A program made the position numbers and the translations under genes. The notes below the pieces were generated by a model. It worked only from the letters and a program-made list of their open reading frames with translations. It did not search any database and was not told the DNA's origin. From Hymenopus coronatus (lineage: Eukaryota > Arthropoda > Insecta > Mantodea > Hymenopodidae), in the NCBI GenBank assembly GCA_030762935.1, contig CM060882.1, forward strand, positions 18,295,001 to 18,359,000: 64,000 bases of DNA. Reading direction: 5' to 3'. This document shows, one piece after another, positions 10,849 to 22,145 of the stretch; position 1 is the stretch's first letter; each line of letters begins with the position of its first letter.

Positions 10849-11200
10849 AGCACTTCTTATCCCCCCCTTTTCGCTATTCAGCCTTCTCATATCTCAGCTT
10901 TCTTGCCTTAAGTAGTAATTTACCTAGCCGGTCCGCGTCTTCCGTGCCTGCCAGTAGCGTCCAACATGCTTCCAATTCTCTATTCTCGTGGTAAAGAATC
11001 GTGGTAAATACTTTTCCCTCCATTCCTCCGTACCGCTACATCTTGCCAAGATATAGGTCTAGGATACTTCCTCTTCGCAAATGGAGCAGATTCTCATACC
11101 ATTCTCGTTCAGTAATTTTTATCATCCGCCTTGCTCCTTGTCTAATCCTCGCGAGCCCCTAAAGAGTTTAGTACCTGTTTTGGTATTTACACACACACAC
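10849..11200 (-). pseudogene. Non-LTR ORF2 C-terminus, copy 2
   Basis: Minus-strand translation gives MRICSICEEEVS, a stop, then TYILARCSGTEEWREKYLPR. The C-x2-C ... C spacing followed by a charged EEWRE stretch resembles the C-terminal zinc-knuckle region of many non-LTR ORF2 proteins. Stops and a frame change show it is inactive. A CA-rich block and an HL hairpin follow at 11190-11220. With copy 1 it forms a repeated LINE-plus-HL arrangement. Confidence 0.5.
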
Positions 11201-11219
11201 GGACACACACGGATGCTTT

Positions 11220-12080
11220 ACTTTCTCTATACGAACCATGTACATAGTGTATAGAGAAGGTATTGCAGTCCACCAAAAAATTCGATACCGAGATTTCACG
11301 AGAAATGTATGTTTTAGGGTCCCCTTTATCTAAAAAAAGTGTTTTCAGAAAAAGGTCCGTCTGTGTGTGTCGGTGTATCTGTGAACACGATAACTCAAAA
11401 ACGAAAAGACGGTAAAATACCAAACTTGGTATTTAAGTTTAGAATCTTCCAGGGAATGCGACACGAAGATTTTGAGAAAAATCCCCCACCCCAACTACCC
11501 TTTACATGGAACTTTTCTCGAAAATTTTGAATTTCTAAAAAATGGCTCTAACGATTTTGATTAAAATATCGTATATTAAAGATATTTACCCGACAAATAA
11601 AATGTATATTTTGAATTTTCTGGGAATAGCCTCTGAAGACTACTTTATTGATTGAATTTTCCGGAATTTTGTATACCTGCTAAACCGTAAGAGATAGACA
11701 AAAACTTACCACACAAAAAAGTAGAGCACATTAAAACACACCATTTATATTGTATATATACATTTTTTTTCTTGGAGTTGATTGTTTTTGAGATATTCCT
11801 TGTTTTTGTTTTCAGGGTCGAAAATCTTAACTTTTCTGATACAGGAATTTGTCAACTCCTGTCCATACAAACAAAGGAACTTCAGTCATATAGTAACCAG
11901 CTTTTGACTATCGTTTTAACCTATGCTACTCTCTTATTTCCTTTCTACTTACAAGGAGGAAAGTAATAAGACTATTTCTGCTAATTTTTCTAGACTAGCA
12001 TGAATTAATAGAAGCATAAGTTTTTTAAGCATAATTTGTTGCAGGGATATAGAGAAAGTCATGTACACATAAGATTTTTT
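11220..12080 (-). mobile_element. HL element, full length
   Basis: Complete from a palindrome with one changed arm base (CGAACCATGTACATAG) to the 5' sub-terminal GATATAGAGAAAGTCATGTA; the extreme 5' tip is shortened. Confidence 0.9.
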
Positions 12081-12083
12081 CTA

Positions 12084-12192
12084 AATGTGCCTTTTTGGAT
12101 TTCCAGTGAAAGTTCGGTAACGAATTTTCGGATGGAATATAATACCTTCTGTACCTAGAATGCTTCTTGTACATTCGTGCTAGATAAAGCAA
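12084..12192 (+). mobile_element. Old HL 3'-end fragment
   Basis: Diverged match to the hairpin-proximal block (GGATTTCCAGTGAAAGTTCG, GGATGGAATATAATACCTTC) with a decayed palindrome. Confidence 0.55.
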
Positions 12193-12594
12193 TTACAGAT
12201 GAAGGCAAAGAAAGGATCAGACTGAAGATCGCTGCAAACCAATCCATGCATTGATGACTACAGAAAAAGAAGCCAGTCAGACGTGTACAATATATTCTTG
12301 GATGGAGTATATAAATATCTAGGATAGTGGAACTGCGGGAAACAAAAAGTAGGGCGTTCTAAGAGTCACAAAGAGAATAATTCTAGTCCTACATTAACAC
12401 TAAAATAATCAAGATCTACTTGTGGAACTCTTACGATAGTGACACTATAAATACTGGATGAGATAGGTCAGGGTCGGCGATATTTCCAGACTCCGAGCAC
12501 GTGAGAGTCAGCTGTTCATACTACAGTCGGACTTACTTTGATAACACACACTATCATTGCATTTAAACAGAAATTAAATTACCAAGTATATAAT
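12193..12594. other. No recognised feature
   Basis: No family match within the window; no convincing coding frame. Confidence 0.35.
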
Positions 12595-12701
12595 TACGAG
12601 GACCGTCCAGAAAGTAACGAACAATTTGGCATAACTAAAGAACAACGAAAGTTGTCAACACAAAAGTTTATTTAAAAGGTTAGAGTACCTTCCTCTATTT
12701 T

Positions 12702-13775
12702 ACTTTCCCTACACGTACTATGTACATAGTGTATAGAGAAGCGATTGTAAAGCACCCAAAAAGTCGATACCGAGATTTCACCGGAAATACATGTTTTGGG
12801 AAAAGTTTCGTGTACGTGTTTATGGACAGTATAGCTCAAAAACGAACATTCCGTTAAATACCAAACTTGGTATTTAAGTTTGGTATCATCCACAGGTGCG
12901 ACACGAAGACTTTGAAGAAAATCTCCCATCCCCAACTACCCTTTACATGGAACTTTTTTCGACAATTTTTATTTTCTCAAATGATTTTCATTAAAATATC
13001 GTATATTAAAGACATTTAACCGACAAATAAAATGTGTATCAGACTGCCTCCGTGGTCGAGTGGTCAGCGCGCTGACTTCTCACCCGGAGGTCCCGGGTTC
13101 GATTCTGGGCTGGGGTGGGGAATTTTACTTTAGCCAGAATTATTCCCTATCCCACACAGTGTCTGGAAGAATGTATGTGAGAGTGAATGTGTGTGTACTT
13201 TAAGAAAAACAAAATGATTTGAACCTACTGACGAGTTGTTTCAAGTGCAAAGCCCCCGATATGACCTTAGATGTTAAAGGAGGCTATATAAGTGAAAAAA
13301 AAATGTATATCTTGAATTTTCTGGGTATAGCTTCTGAAGACTACTTTATTCTGGATGAATTTTTCGGAATTTTGTTTAACTTGCAAACCGTAAGATAGAC
13401 AAAATCATACTTAAAAAATGTAGAGCTCGGTAAATTACACAATTTAAGTTATATACATTCTTTTCGTGTAGTGGACCGTTTTTTAAGGTATTCCTTGTTA
13501 TTGGTTTCAGCTTTAAAAACTTACTTTTCTCATACGAGAATTTGTCAACTCCTGCCCATACAAAAGGACTTCAGTCACCTAGAAACCTGCTTTTGACTAT
13601 CACTTTAGCCTGTGGTACTCCCTTATTTTGCTTCTACTTAAAAGGAAGAAAGTACTAAATCTATTTCTACCAATTTATCTCAATTCGGATGAAGTAAATA
13701 GAAGCATCAGCTTTTTAACAATAATTTGTTGCAGAGATTTAGAGAAATTCATGGGAATGGAACTCACAGATTTTT
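12702..13775 (-). mobile_element. HL element in Mar-D, carrying a SINE-B
   Basis: Complete copy from ACTTTCCCTACACGTACTAT to the 5' tip. Comparison with the same Mar-D arm elsewhere (CTCTATTTCTCAACGTAAT near 60867) shows the insertion fell between CTCTATTT and CAACG, with no target duplication beyond a base or two of the T-run. Confidence 0.9.
13037..13302 (+). repeat. SINE-B (tRNA-derived), full length
   Basis: The head is GCCTCCGTGGTCGAGTGGTC (A box) and GGTTCGATTCTGGG (B box). The body is TGGGGTGGGGAATTTTACTT, CAGTGTCTGGAAG and GTGAATGTGTGTGT. The 3' end is CCCCCGATATGACCTTAGAT, GGCTATATAAGTGAAAAAA. The flanks AAATGTGTATC and AAATGTATATC look like the target duplication within HL. Best copy of this family here. 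Confidence 0.85.
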
Positions 13776-13887
13776 CAACGTAATCTCCATTATATAATCA
13801 CATTTATTACCACGTGGTATCAGTTTCTCAATATCGGTGTTATATTTTACTACCACCAAAGGACTTAGTCGTTTTTTAGAATGCACA

Positions 13888-14085
13888 AATTGTTCGGCCA
13901 ATCAAATTTTATAGGCAAATAACGTAAGACTATGGTGATAACGCAATGACAAGACTTCATTGAGGAAATGGTGCATAATTTACGAGTAATCAAGAAAAAG
14001 AACCGGTGTGCCCGACAAAGACCGGAGAGGAAGTTCATCAATCGTTATGGAGGAGTTGGAAGCAAATGTTGATAAAAGAACTAAG
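13888..14085 (+). pseudogene. Mar-D transposase N-terminal fragment
   Basis: A frame starting at ATGCACAAATTGTTCGGCC matches, across frame changes, the better-preserved minus-strand copy at 61664-61873 (NAQNVRPIEFYRQITKVY, then CDNAMN). This is the N-terminal helix-turn-helix type of mariner transposases. Stops and shifts are frequent. An HL element begins at its 3' edge. Confidence 0.6.
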
Positions 14086-14090
14086 AAAAA

Positions 14091-14980
14091 TGTTATGTGT
14101 TCCATTCACATGACTTTCTCTACATCTCTGCAACAAATTATTGTTAAAAAGTTTATGCTTCTATTTACTTCATGGTAATCGAGATGAGATTAGCAAAAAT
14201 AATTGCACTATTTGCTTCCTTGTAAGTAAAAGCGAAATAAGGGAGTGCCATAGGTTAAAGTCATAGTCAAAAGTTGGTTGCTATGCGACTGAAGTTCCTT
14301 TGTCGGTATGGACAGAAGTTGACAAATTCTTGTGTGAGTATAGTTTTTCACAACTGAAACCAAAAACAAGCAATGTCTCAAAAACGATGAATTTCGCGAA
14401 AAAATTTATATAACATAAATTGTGTGTTTTAACGTGCTCTACATTTTTCGTGCAGATAGATTTTGTCCATCTCTTACGATTTAGCAGTTATTCAAAATTC
14501 TGTAAAATTCGTCCAGAATAAAGTACTGTTCAGAGGCTATTCCCAGAAAATTCAAGATATACATTTTATTTGTCAGGTAAGTATCTTTACTATACGAAAT
14601 TTTAATCAAAATCGTTAGAGCCATTTTTGAGAAAATCAAAATTTTCGAAAAAAGTTCCATTTGAAGGGTAGTTTGGGGTGGGGGGATTTTTCTCAAAATC
14701 TTCGTCATATCCCTGGAAGATACTACTAAACTTAAATACCAAATTTGGTGTTTTAGCGACTTTTTGTTTTTGAGTTATCGTGTTCGGAGACACACGGACA
14801 CACGGACACACGGACTCCCCCACACACACACACACACACACGGACCTTTTTCCGAAAATGCCTTTCTTAGATAAAGGGGACCCTAAAACATATATTTCCG
14901 GTGAAATCTCAATATCGAATTTTTGGGTGGAGTGCAATACCTTCTCTATACACTATGTACATAGTGCGTATAGAGAAAGT
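14091..14980 (+). mobile_element. HL element inside Mar-D, full length
   Basis: Starts after AAAAA with TGTTATGTGTTCCATTCACA, keeps the CA block (CACACGGACACACGG) and ends GCGTATAGAGAAAGT before an A-run. One of the best-preserved copies. Confidence 0.95.
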
Positions 14981-14989
14981 AAAAAACGG

Positions 14990-15170
14990 TGTTTCACTTT
15001 GGACACCGTTCATGACTTTTTGGGTGGAAAAGATTTCCCAGCCTCAAAGTGGCAGTATATCTTGGCTCAGATCTTTGGTGATAGAGGAGTATAACATCTG
15101 CATTGAAAAACCGGCACCACGTGACAATAAATACCTTGATAGCAATGACGATTACGTTGAGAAATAGAGT
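14990..15170 (+). pseudogene. Mar-D transposase C-terminal fragment
   Basis: Frames read VHDFLGGKDFP and, after a shift, SNDDYVEK before a stop. A GGK-F motif followed by a GDYVEK-like last segment is the usual end of many mariner transposases. The last codons lie within the long inverted repeat. Confidence 0.65.
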
Positions 15171-15264
15171 AAAGTGGTGTAACTTTGTAAGTAAAGTTTT
15201 GTGTTGATATCTTTCGTTGTTATTTAGTTATGCCAAATGTCTATTACTTTCTGTATGGCTCTCG

Positions 15265-15447
15265 TGCAGAAATACTGATGTGAGATATAAGAAGAATACC
15301 ACACGAAATAAATCTGAAACCTTTTCCAATATATTTAATAAAATAACCGGAGCATCCACTCCCGTTATTACACTAACTGCGAAGAAGCCCAGATAACCCC
15401 CTCTCCCTCTCACACCACTCTCTCACTCTCTCTCTCTCTCTCTCCTT
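15265..15447. repeat. CT-rich microsatellite and unique sequence
   Basis: A (CT)n run at about 15410-15444 precedes an HL fragment; the remainder is unremarkable. Confidence 0.6.
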
Positions 15448-15496
15448 AGACTTCCTTGTATCCAAAAAAAAAAAATGATAAAAAGGTCATGTGTAC

Positions 15497-15554
<58 letters not shown>

Positions 15555-15892
15555 GTGTTTGTGAACACGATAACTCAAAAACTAAAAGTCGGTAAAATAC
15601 CATACTTGGCTATTAAGTTGAGTGTCTTCCAAGATTTCCAGGAAAATCCCTCCACCCCAAACACCCTTTACAGTGAAATGTTGCTATTGAATTTTAGGTG
15701 GAACACAATACCTTCTCTATACACTATTTGCATTGTATCTATATATCTGCTAGAGACGTTAAAAATGCCTTTTTTTACTAACTGGCATCATAACATATAT
15801 ATCCGGTTAATCTCCACATGCAATTTTTGGGTGGAATATAATACCTCCCTGCCTATACTACATGCATAGTATGGGTGGACAAAAAGAAGGTA
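15448..15892. mobile_element. Composite of three HL pieces
   Basis: 15448-15671 is minus orientation with a long (GT)n (15498-15552). 15672-15765 and 15766-15892 are two successive plus-orientation 3' ends, each with its own TTGAATTTT/GGGTGGAA block and decayed palindrome. A head-to-head then tandem arrangement. Confidence 0.7.
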
Positions 15893-15944
15893 TTATTTCA
15901 ACTATTACATGTCTTCTTTGATGATGATGATGCCTAGGTATAAC

Positions 15945-16262
15945 ATCTTGTAATAATAGTTCTGATGTGTTGACAATGCAGTATGTACGTGGTGGTATTA
16001 ATAGAAGGAAAATGGGGCAGTGGTTATGTGGTAGACTGTGATGTTTTCACTAGCAGTGGAAGGCGATTGAGATTGGGTGCGTGGTAAACATAAATACTTA
16101 TTATGGGAACTAACAATTATAATATTTACAAAGCATCCAATTATCCGTTTCATTTTCTCTCAAGATACATAGATTATAATGCACAACAGTATACATTCGT
16201 AACGTCTCAAATGTGAATCGTCTCTGATTGGCACGTAAACAGGCTTTATATTGTGAAACACG
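15945..16262. repeat. Unknown repeat R-A, copy 1
   Basis: About 320 bp matching 39345-39690: GATGTTTTCACTAGCAGTGG, GGGAACTAACAATT and TTTCATTTTCTCTCAAGATA are shared. The minus-strand reading of the pair conserves a peptide around FHNIKA...NLCILREN in diverged form, which hints at a transposon coding remnant. I cannot assign a family. Confidence 0.55.
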
Positions 16263-16279
16263 TCGCTCCGCATCACAAA

Positions 16280-17010
16280 AAGTGATTGGAGTAAAATGAA
16301 ATTAGGACACTTCATCGACTATTGGGTACATTTTTTTTATAACGCTTTATTGAAACTCCGACATGTTTTCCACACACTTTCTTCTCTTTCTTTATCACAC
16401 GATCTAAAACAGGTGTCACGGTTCTCTGATTAATTGCTTGCACAAGTTCATCGACAGCTTTTAGGGCTTGAGACATTTCAATGTTCGATGTTTCCAAATA
16501 TGTGTTATTGTCGTAGATATATCTGCAAATTTCTTCTCTATGAATTACAAATCTTCATGCGATCCAAGAGATTTTACAATCTTGACTAAAGAACATCTAC
16601 TATCATCAAAGGCATTAATTGACCGCCTCCGGAAGTTCCGGGTTCTATTCCCGGCTGGGGCGGGGAATTTTTCTTTAACCAGATGTATTTCCTATCCCTC
16701 AGAGTCTGGAAGTATGCACGTGAATGTGTGTGTGTGTGTTTGAGGGATATTAAACGATGTAAACCCAACGTAAAGAACCCACAGGTAAACGAGTTGTTTG
16801 TAACGGAAAATCCCCGATATGAACTTAAATGTTAAAGGGGGCTATATAAATGAAACAAAAAAGAACATTAATTATCTGTAAAACAGTATTGTAATATAAA
16901 GCACAATTTCGTCAAGCCACGTTGTTTACATGCGGCGCGTGCAGTCGCCAATGCAGGTCGGTCTCTACTCGGTAGGCATGCAACTGGTATCCACGTGTGT
17001 CCCTCTATCG
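16280..17010. repeat. Unknown repeat R-B copy 1, with SINE inside
   Basis: Matches 45181-45540 in two blocks, before and after a SINE-B: GATTAATTGCTTGCACAAGT, TATCATCAAAGGCATTAATT, then GTTTACATGCGGCG.GTGCAGT. Minus-strand frames at 16312-16497 include ALKAVDELVQAINQRTVTPV, and the second copy preserves a similar peptide, so it may derive from a transposon gene. Family unknown. A (TAA)n tract follows at 17028-17065. Confidence 0.6.
16620..16860 (+). repeat. SINE-B, 5'-truncated
   Basis: Starts at GACCGCCTCCGGAAGTTCCG and keeps the B box (GGGTTCTATTCCCGG) but not the A box. The flanking repeat CATTAATT, and the uninterrupted paralogue at 45388, define the insertion precisely within R-B. Confidence 0.8.
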
Positions 17011-17065
17011 GTCCCCAATATACAATAATAATAATAATAATAATAATAATATTAATAATAATAAT

Positions 17066-17565
17066 TTAACAGCTAATAATTTTCTGCTGTAGTGTAAGTA
17101 GGTTTCCATGTAAACATCTGTTCCCCAAGGTCGCCATGACCTAGTAAAGAGGACTTAAATCGAATAAACTTTTCCTTTCTCTCGAATTAAGTTGGAAATT
17201 ACTTAGGTTAAGCGTTCTTTGTCTGTTCCATCTGACAAGCACTTGTCAGATAATCCACGGAAGTTCATTTGGCGAGGAGCAAGGCACGATTAGTTGGCAG
17301 AGATAAGGACACGCTAATCTTCTCCAATTGTTTCTTCCTTCACTTGTTTTCATCACCGCCTGCGTGTTTTCTAGTCTGAAGGAATAATGTTGTACATTTC
17401 GCAAGTGCTCGCATTTGTTTTACATGTTCTGCTGGCTGGACATTCCGATCGTCTTTTGCTGCGAACTTCTTGCATGGAGTTTATTGAATCTGCTGGTTAA
17501 TACTTCCCCACGTTTATCTTGTAAGTAGGTATATATTCAATATTTAAATTGATTATGATTAAGAA
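17066..17565. other. No recognised feature
   Basis: AT-rich, no family or coding signature found. Confidence 0.35.
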
Positions 17566-17748
17566 GGAAAGTGGTTAGACCACTCGCCTCTCACCCAGGC
17601 GACCGTATGTGGGATTTGTGGTGGACAAAGCGGCGCAGGGACGAGTTTTCTCCGCGTACTCCGGTTTCCCCTGCCATCGCATTCCGCTGGTGTCGTCAGT
17701 GTCATCGTCAGCTGCGTCATAGTAAAAGCGAGCTTAAAACACTGTCAA
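17566..17748 (+). repeat. SINE-A, decayed head
   Basis: AGTGGTTAGACCACTCGCCT is present but the B box is deleted (CACCCAGGCGACCG). The body and the AAAAGCGAGCTTAAAACACT tail remain. Confidence 0.75.
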
Positions 17749-17752
17749 AAAT

Positions 17753-18562
17753 ATCTGCTATGTTCCATTCACATGACTTTCTCTACATCGCTGTAACAAA
17801 TTATTGTTAAAACGCTTATTCTTCTATCTGCTTTATGATAATTACTTGCTTCCTTGTAAGAAGAAGGAAAATAAGGAAATACACTAGGCTAAAACGATAG
17901 TCAAATCTTTTAAAAGCTGGTTGCCACGGGTTGAATCCATTTGTATGCAGGGCCAAGAGTTTACAACTTTCCGTGTGAGAAAAATTTAAGTATTTTACAT
18001 CTGAAACAAATAACAAGGAATAACTGAAAAGCGGCCAACTCCATGAAAAAATGTATATAATATAAATTCTGTGTTTTAACGTGATCTGCATTTTTTGTGA
18101 AGTATCTCTTACGTTTCACCAGTTACGCAAAATTCGTTCAGAATAAAGAGCTTTTCAGAGGCTATTCCTAGAAAATTCAAGATATACATTTTAGTTGCCT
18201 TATAAATATCTTTAATTTACGGTATTTCAATTAAAATCGGTAGAGCCGCTTTTGAGAAAAAAAAAATCTATTTTTTTCTACGTTTAGGTTGGGGGGATTT
18301 TTTTCAAAATATTCGTGTCGCATCCCTGGAACATACTTAGCTCAAATACAATTTTTTTTTATTTTACCGACTTTTCGATTTTGAGTTATCGTGTTCACAG
18401 ACACACGGACACACACACACATAGGACCTTTTTTCTGAAAGATTTTCTTTTAATACAGGGGAACCTAAAACGTGTGTTTGCGGTGAAATCTCGGTATCGA
18501 ATTTTTGGGTGCAATACAGTACCTTCTCTATACATTATGTATATAATACGTTTAGAGAAAGT
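17753..18562 (+). mobile_element. HL element, full length
   Basis: Begins TCTGCTATGTTCCATTCACA directly after the A-rich end of the SINE-A copy and ends TTTAGAGAAAGTAAAA. It used the SINE tail as target. Confidence 0.9.
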
Positions 18563-18693
18563 AAAATAGGAGAGGTGTTATTCTCTTTTATACAGGTTTA
18601 TTCCAAAATATGTTACACATTCTCCACATATAAATTTTAAAATTACCAACTTGGGTAGTTTTAAAGCAATTAATGGTATTTTATTGTAAAATT

Positions 18694-19419
18694 CTGGTGT
18701 GTCTACTCACATGACTTTCTCTACATATCTGTAGCAAATTATTGTTAAAAAGCTTATTCTTTTATCTCCTTCATGATAATCGAGATAAATATTAGGCAGA
18801 AGTTTTCTGGTTGCTTGCTTCCTTGTAAGTAGAAGGGAAACAAAAGCGATAGTCTAATCTTTTAAAATATGGTTGCCATGTGGTTGAAATCCGTTTTTCT
18901 GCATGGCTAGAAGTTGACAAATTCCCGTATGAGAAAAGTTAAGTATTTTAAAACCGATACCATTAATAAGGAATATCCCAAAAATGGTCAACTCTTCAAT
19001 AAAAAAGTATAGGATATAAATTGTGTATTTGAACTAGTTCTACATATTTTGTGTGGTAAGTTTTTAGTTTATCTCTTACGGTTAACCAGTTATAGAAAAT
19101 TCAGCAACATTCATCCAGAATAAAGATGCCTAACAGAGGTTATTACCAGAAAATTCAAGATATACATTTTATTTGTCGTGTAAATATCTTTAATAGACGA
19201 TATTTTAATCAAAATCGTTAGCCAATTTTAGGCTATGTTGTGAAACTCACACACACACACACATACACACACATGGACATAACACACACTAATCTTTTTC
19301 TAAAAATTATTGTTAAAATTCAAGGGCTTTCAAAACATACATTTCGGCTGAAATCTCGACTTTTTGGGTGAAATACAACTCCTCTATACACTATGCACAT
19401 ATCCACATAGAGAGAGCAA
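18694..19419 (+). mobile_element. HL element with deletion before the CA block
   Basis: 5' tip GGTGTGTCTACTCACATGAC. After AAAATCGTTAGCCAATTTTA it jumps to the CA block, missing the AAATACCAAG palindrome. The terminal hairpin is reduced (CTATGCACATATCCACATAG). Confidence 0.8.
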
Positions 19420-19503
19420 AAATTATCATTGGGTTGTAGGGGACTACAATATGTATTTTTTACGTGCAATTTCCACAATTTTTGGAACGAATACAAAGAC
19501 CGC

Positions 19504-19614
19504 TGTATTGAAGACCCCTGCATCAAAAAATAAATAAATACATAAAAACATTTTCCAGTACAATTCCATGTGTCTGAGTGGGTATCTGTGTGTATACGTG
19601 TATGCGTATGTTGT

Positions 19615-19649
<35 letters not shown>

Positions 19650-20334
19650 ACAGCATAATTCGAAAGCAAAAAAATAGTTAAACACCAAACTTGGAATTTA
19701 AGTTCAGTATCTTCCATAGATGCGACACGAAGATTTTAAAGAACATTCCCCATTTTTAACTTTTACATGGAACATTTTTTTAAAATTTTGATTTCGAATT
19801 GAATACCGTATATTAAATAAAATGTATAGGTATTTTGAATTTCCTAGGAGTACTTTCCGAAGTCATCTTCATTCTCAATTAGTTTTGTATGACTGAGAAA
19901 CCCTAAGAGATAGAGCAAAAGCTTATTTTACAAAAAAAAAAATAAGATCCTGTCAAAACACCCAATTTATGTCCATTACATTTTTGTTGTTCAGCTAACC
20001 ATTTCAGAGATATTCCTTGTTGTGTGTTTCAATTTTAAAATAGTTATACTTCTCTCAAACAGGAAATCGTCCGTGCTTCTTTTGTTTTACTCCTGACAAT
20101 GCAAAGAAGCGAATTTCAACGGCAATAGCATGGCGACAGGTTGTAAACGTTTGACTATCCTTTTAGCTTAATGTATTCCTTTAGTTGCCTTCTACCTGCA
20201 AGGAAGCAAGTAATAAGACCATTCTGCTAATGTTTATCTTGATTAGCATGAAGTAGAAAGAGGAATAATTGTTTTAAGAAGTTTGCTTGAAAGGCAAGTA
20301 GAGAAAGTCATGTGAATGGAACATATCAGATTTT
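19504..20334 (-). mobile_element. HL element, first of a tandem trio
   Basis: Runs from the CCCCTGCATC block through a (GT)n at 19618-19648 to the 5' tip. Its 5' tip T-run directly abuts the hairpin end of the next copy at 20341. Confidence 0.8.
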
Positions 20335-20372
20335 GTTTTTACTTTCTGTACACGTACTAAGTACATAGTGTA

Positions 20373-21621
20373 CGAGGGTCGGCTGATTAGTCCTGGGTCT
20401 CACACGGATATGACGCCACTAGGCCAGTTAGACGGTGGCATAGTATAGTTTAACTCTAGACTAGCTTGTATCCATAGTTACAGATCAATAACTTGTTCAG
20501 TTTTCGAATGACAGCATTTTAAACAAGACAACTTTAGAGTTTTCACGAAAATGGAAGATTTGGAAAAACGAGCAGTGATTAAATACTTCCTTTTGAAAGG
20601 CTTAGCGCCTAAAGAAATCAAGGAGGAAATGGACAGTACACTGAAAGGCTCTGCCCCTTCATATTCAAAGATTAAAAGGTGGGTTGGAGAGTTTAAAATG
20701 GGGCGTACGAGCACTAGTGATGAGCCTCGCTCAGGACGCCTTGTAGAAGTGACAACTCCAGAGATCTTTGAAAAAATCGTTTAGTACAGGAAGATCGCAC
20801 ATTAAAACTGTTTGAGATAGCAGAGGCTGTAAACATATCAAAAAAACGAGCAGGTAATATTTTAAGTAATGTTTTGGGCTTTCATAAGGTCTGTGCAAGA
20901 TGGGTGCCGCGTTTGTTGACACCTTATCAAAAGTTGCTATGAAAAACTGTTTCTGTTAAATGTGGAGCTCCACCGTAAAGATTCCAGTGAATTTCTGAGA
21001 CGGCTTATTACCATGAATGAAACTTGGATACATCACTACACCCCAGAAAGTAAATCACAGTCAAAACAGTGGATTGCTCCAAAAAAGGCAAAGTCAATTT
21101 TGTCTGCTAACAAGATTATGGCGAGTGTTTTCTGCGATGCACAGGAAATTATTTTTATTGATTACTTGGAAAAGGTTAAAAGTATTACTAGAGACTCAAC
21201 GCAAGCTTACTGAAACGTTTGAGTGATAAGGTGAAAACAAAAACAAAAAAACTTGTTTCATCACAACAATGCTCCGGCCCATCGTTCAGTCATTGCAATG
21301 GGAAAAATGGGCGAATTAAAGTTGGAATTGCTTGAATATCCACCCTTCTTCGCCAGATCTAGCACCCAGTGACTAACACCTGTTTCTAAACCTCAAAACA
21401 AAATTTGGAGGACGGAGATATCAAAGCATTGATGTGGTAAACACCTATTTTGAGGATCATGATAATAGCACTACAGAGATGGTTTAATTAAATTAGAACA
21501 TCAATGGGACAAATGTATTAGCCTTTCTGGAGATTATTTGAGAAATTAAGCAAAAAAAAAAAAAAAAAAGTTTTAAATGCTGTTTTCATTGAGCGGCCCA
21601 GGACTTATAAGTCGACCCTCG
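20373..21621 (+). mobile_element. Mar-2, full-length but dead mariner
   Basis: 1249 bp, the usual mariner length. Ends are CGAGGGTCGGCTGATTAGTC and, inverted, CGAGGGTCGACTTATAAGTC. TA occurs at 20371-20372 and 21622-21623. An A18 run at 21552 lies near the right end. Confidence 0.95.
20551..21526 (+). pseudogene. Mar-2 mariner transposase, inactivated
   Basis: Starts MEDLEKRAVIKYFLLKGLAP, the N-terminal helix-turn-helix of mariners, then GRTSTSDEPRSGR and VTTPEI. A frameshift/stop follows at about 20780. The catalytic part restarts at 20962: ITMNETWIHHYTPESK has Asn where mariners have the first Asp. VFCDAQEIIFIDYLE is conserved. HHNNAPAH has Asn where the second Asp is expected. The third motif (PDLAPSD) is reachable only after another frameshift and is followed by a stop. 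Two of three catalytic Asp codons have changed in addition to frame breaks, so it is certainly inactive. Confidence 0.9.
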
Positions 21622-22145
21622 TATAGACATGGTATTGTATTTTATCCGATATTTCACCGATATACATGTTTTGATACACCTTGAATAAAAACCTTTTTTA
21701 GAAAAATGTCCGTATGTGTCTATCTATGTGTGTGTATGTGTGTGTAGCTCAAAAATGAAAACTCCATTAAATACCAAACTTGGTTTTTAAGTTCAGTATC
21801 TTCCAAGGATGCGACACGAAGATTTTCAAGAAAATCCCCCCTACCTTCTACTCCCCTTTACGCTGAAAAGAATTAGAAAATATTATTATTTCAAAAATGG
21901 CCTTAACGATTTTGATTAAATAAAACCGCATATTAAAGATATTTACATGAAATATAAAGTGTATATCTTAAATTTTCTGGGAATCTCTTTATTCTGCATG
22001 CATTTTGCATAACTGGTAAACTGTAAGAAAGACAAAAACTTATTGCACATAAAATGTACATCTCGCTAAAACACATAACTTTTGTGGGGTTTACCGCTTC
22101 CGAGATATTCCTTGTTGTTTTCAGTTTTAAAATACTTAAAACTTT

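Larger units (their letters stand above)
12597..15264 (+). mobile_element. Mar-D, deleted mariner split by two HL elements
   Basis: Left end CGAGGACCGTCCAGAAAGTA after TA (12595-12596). The right end near 15264 (TTACTTTCTGTATGGCTCTCG) is its diverged inverted repeat, with the flanking TA decayed to TG. The arms are long, about 200 bp: the block from GAGAAATAGAGTAAGG to CTTTCGTTGTTATTTAGTTA occurs inverted on both sides. HL copies at 12702-13775 and 14091-14980 interrupt it. Without them it is about 700 bp, too short for an intact transposase. Solo pieces of the family recur at 50453, 60776, 61505 and 63545. Confidence 0.8.

Noticed and set aside
14815..14845. CRISPR-like or short tandem array (CACGGACACACGGACACAC)
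   Set aside because: It is the degenerate CA block of HL, present in every long copy, with no spacer-repeat structure; the window is eukaryotic.
14602..14937. Recurring 60-110-codon frames in HL copies with similar peptides (e.g. around PLHGTFFENFDFLKNGSN)
   Set aside because: The same peptide-like strings recur because the DNA repeat recurs, in several frames and on both strands, with stops at variable places. There is no conserved start, length or codon pattern.
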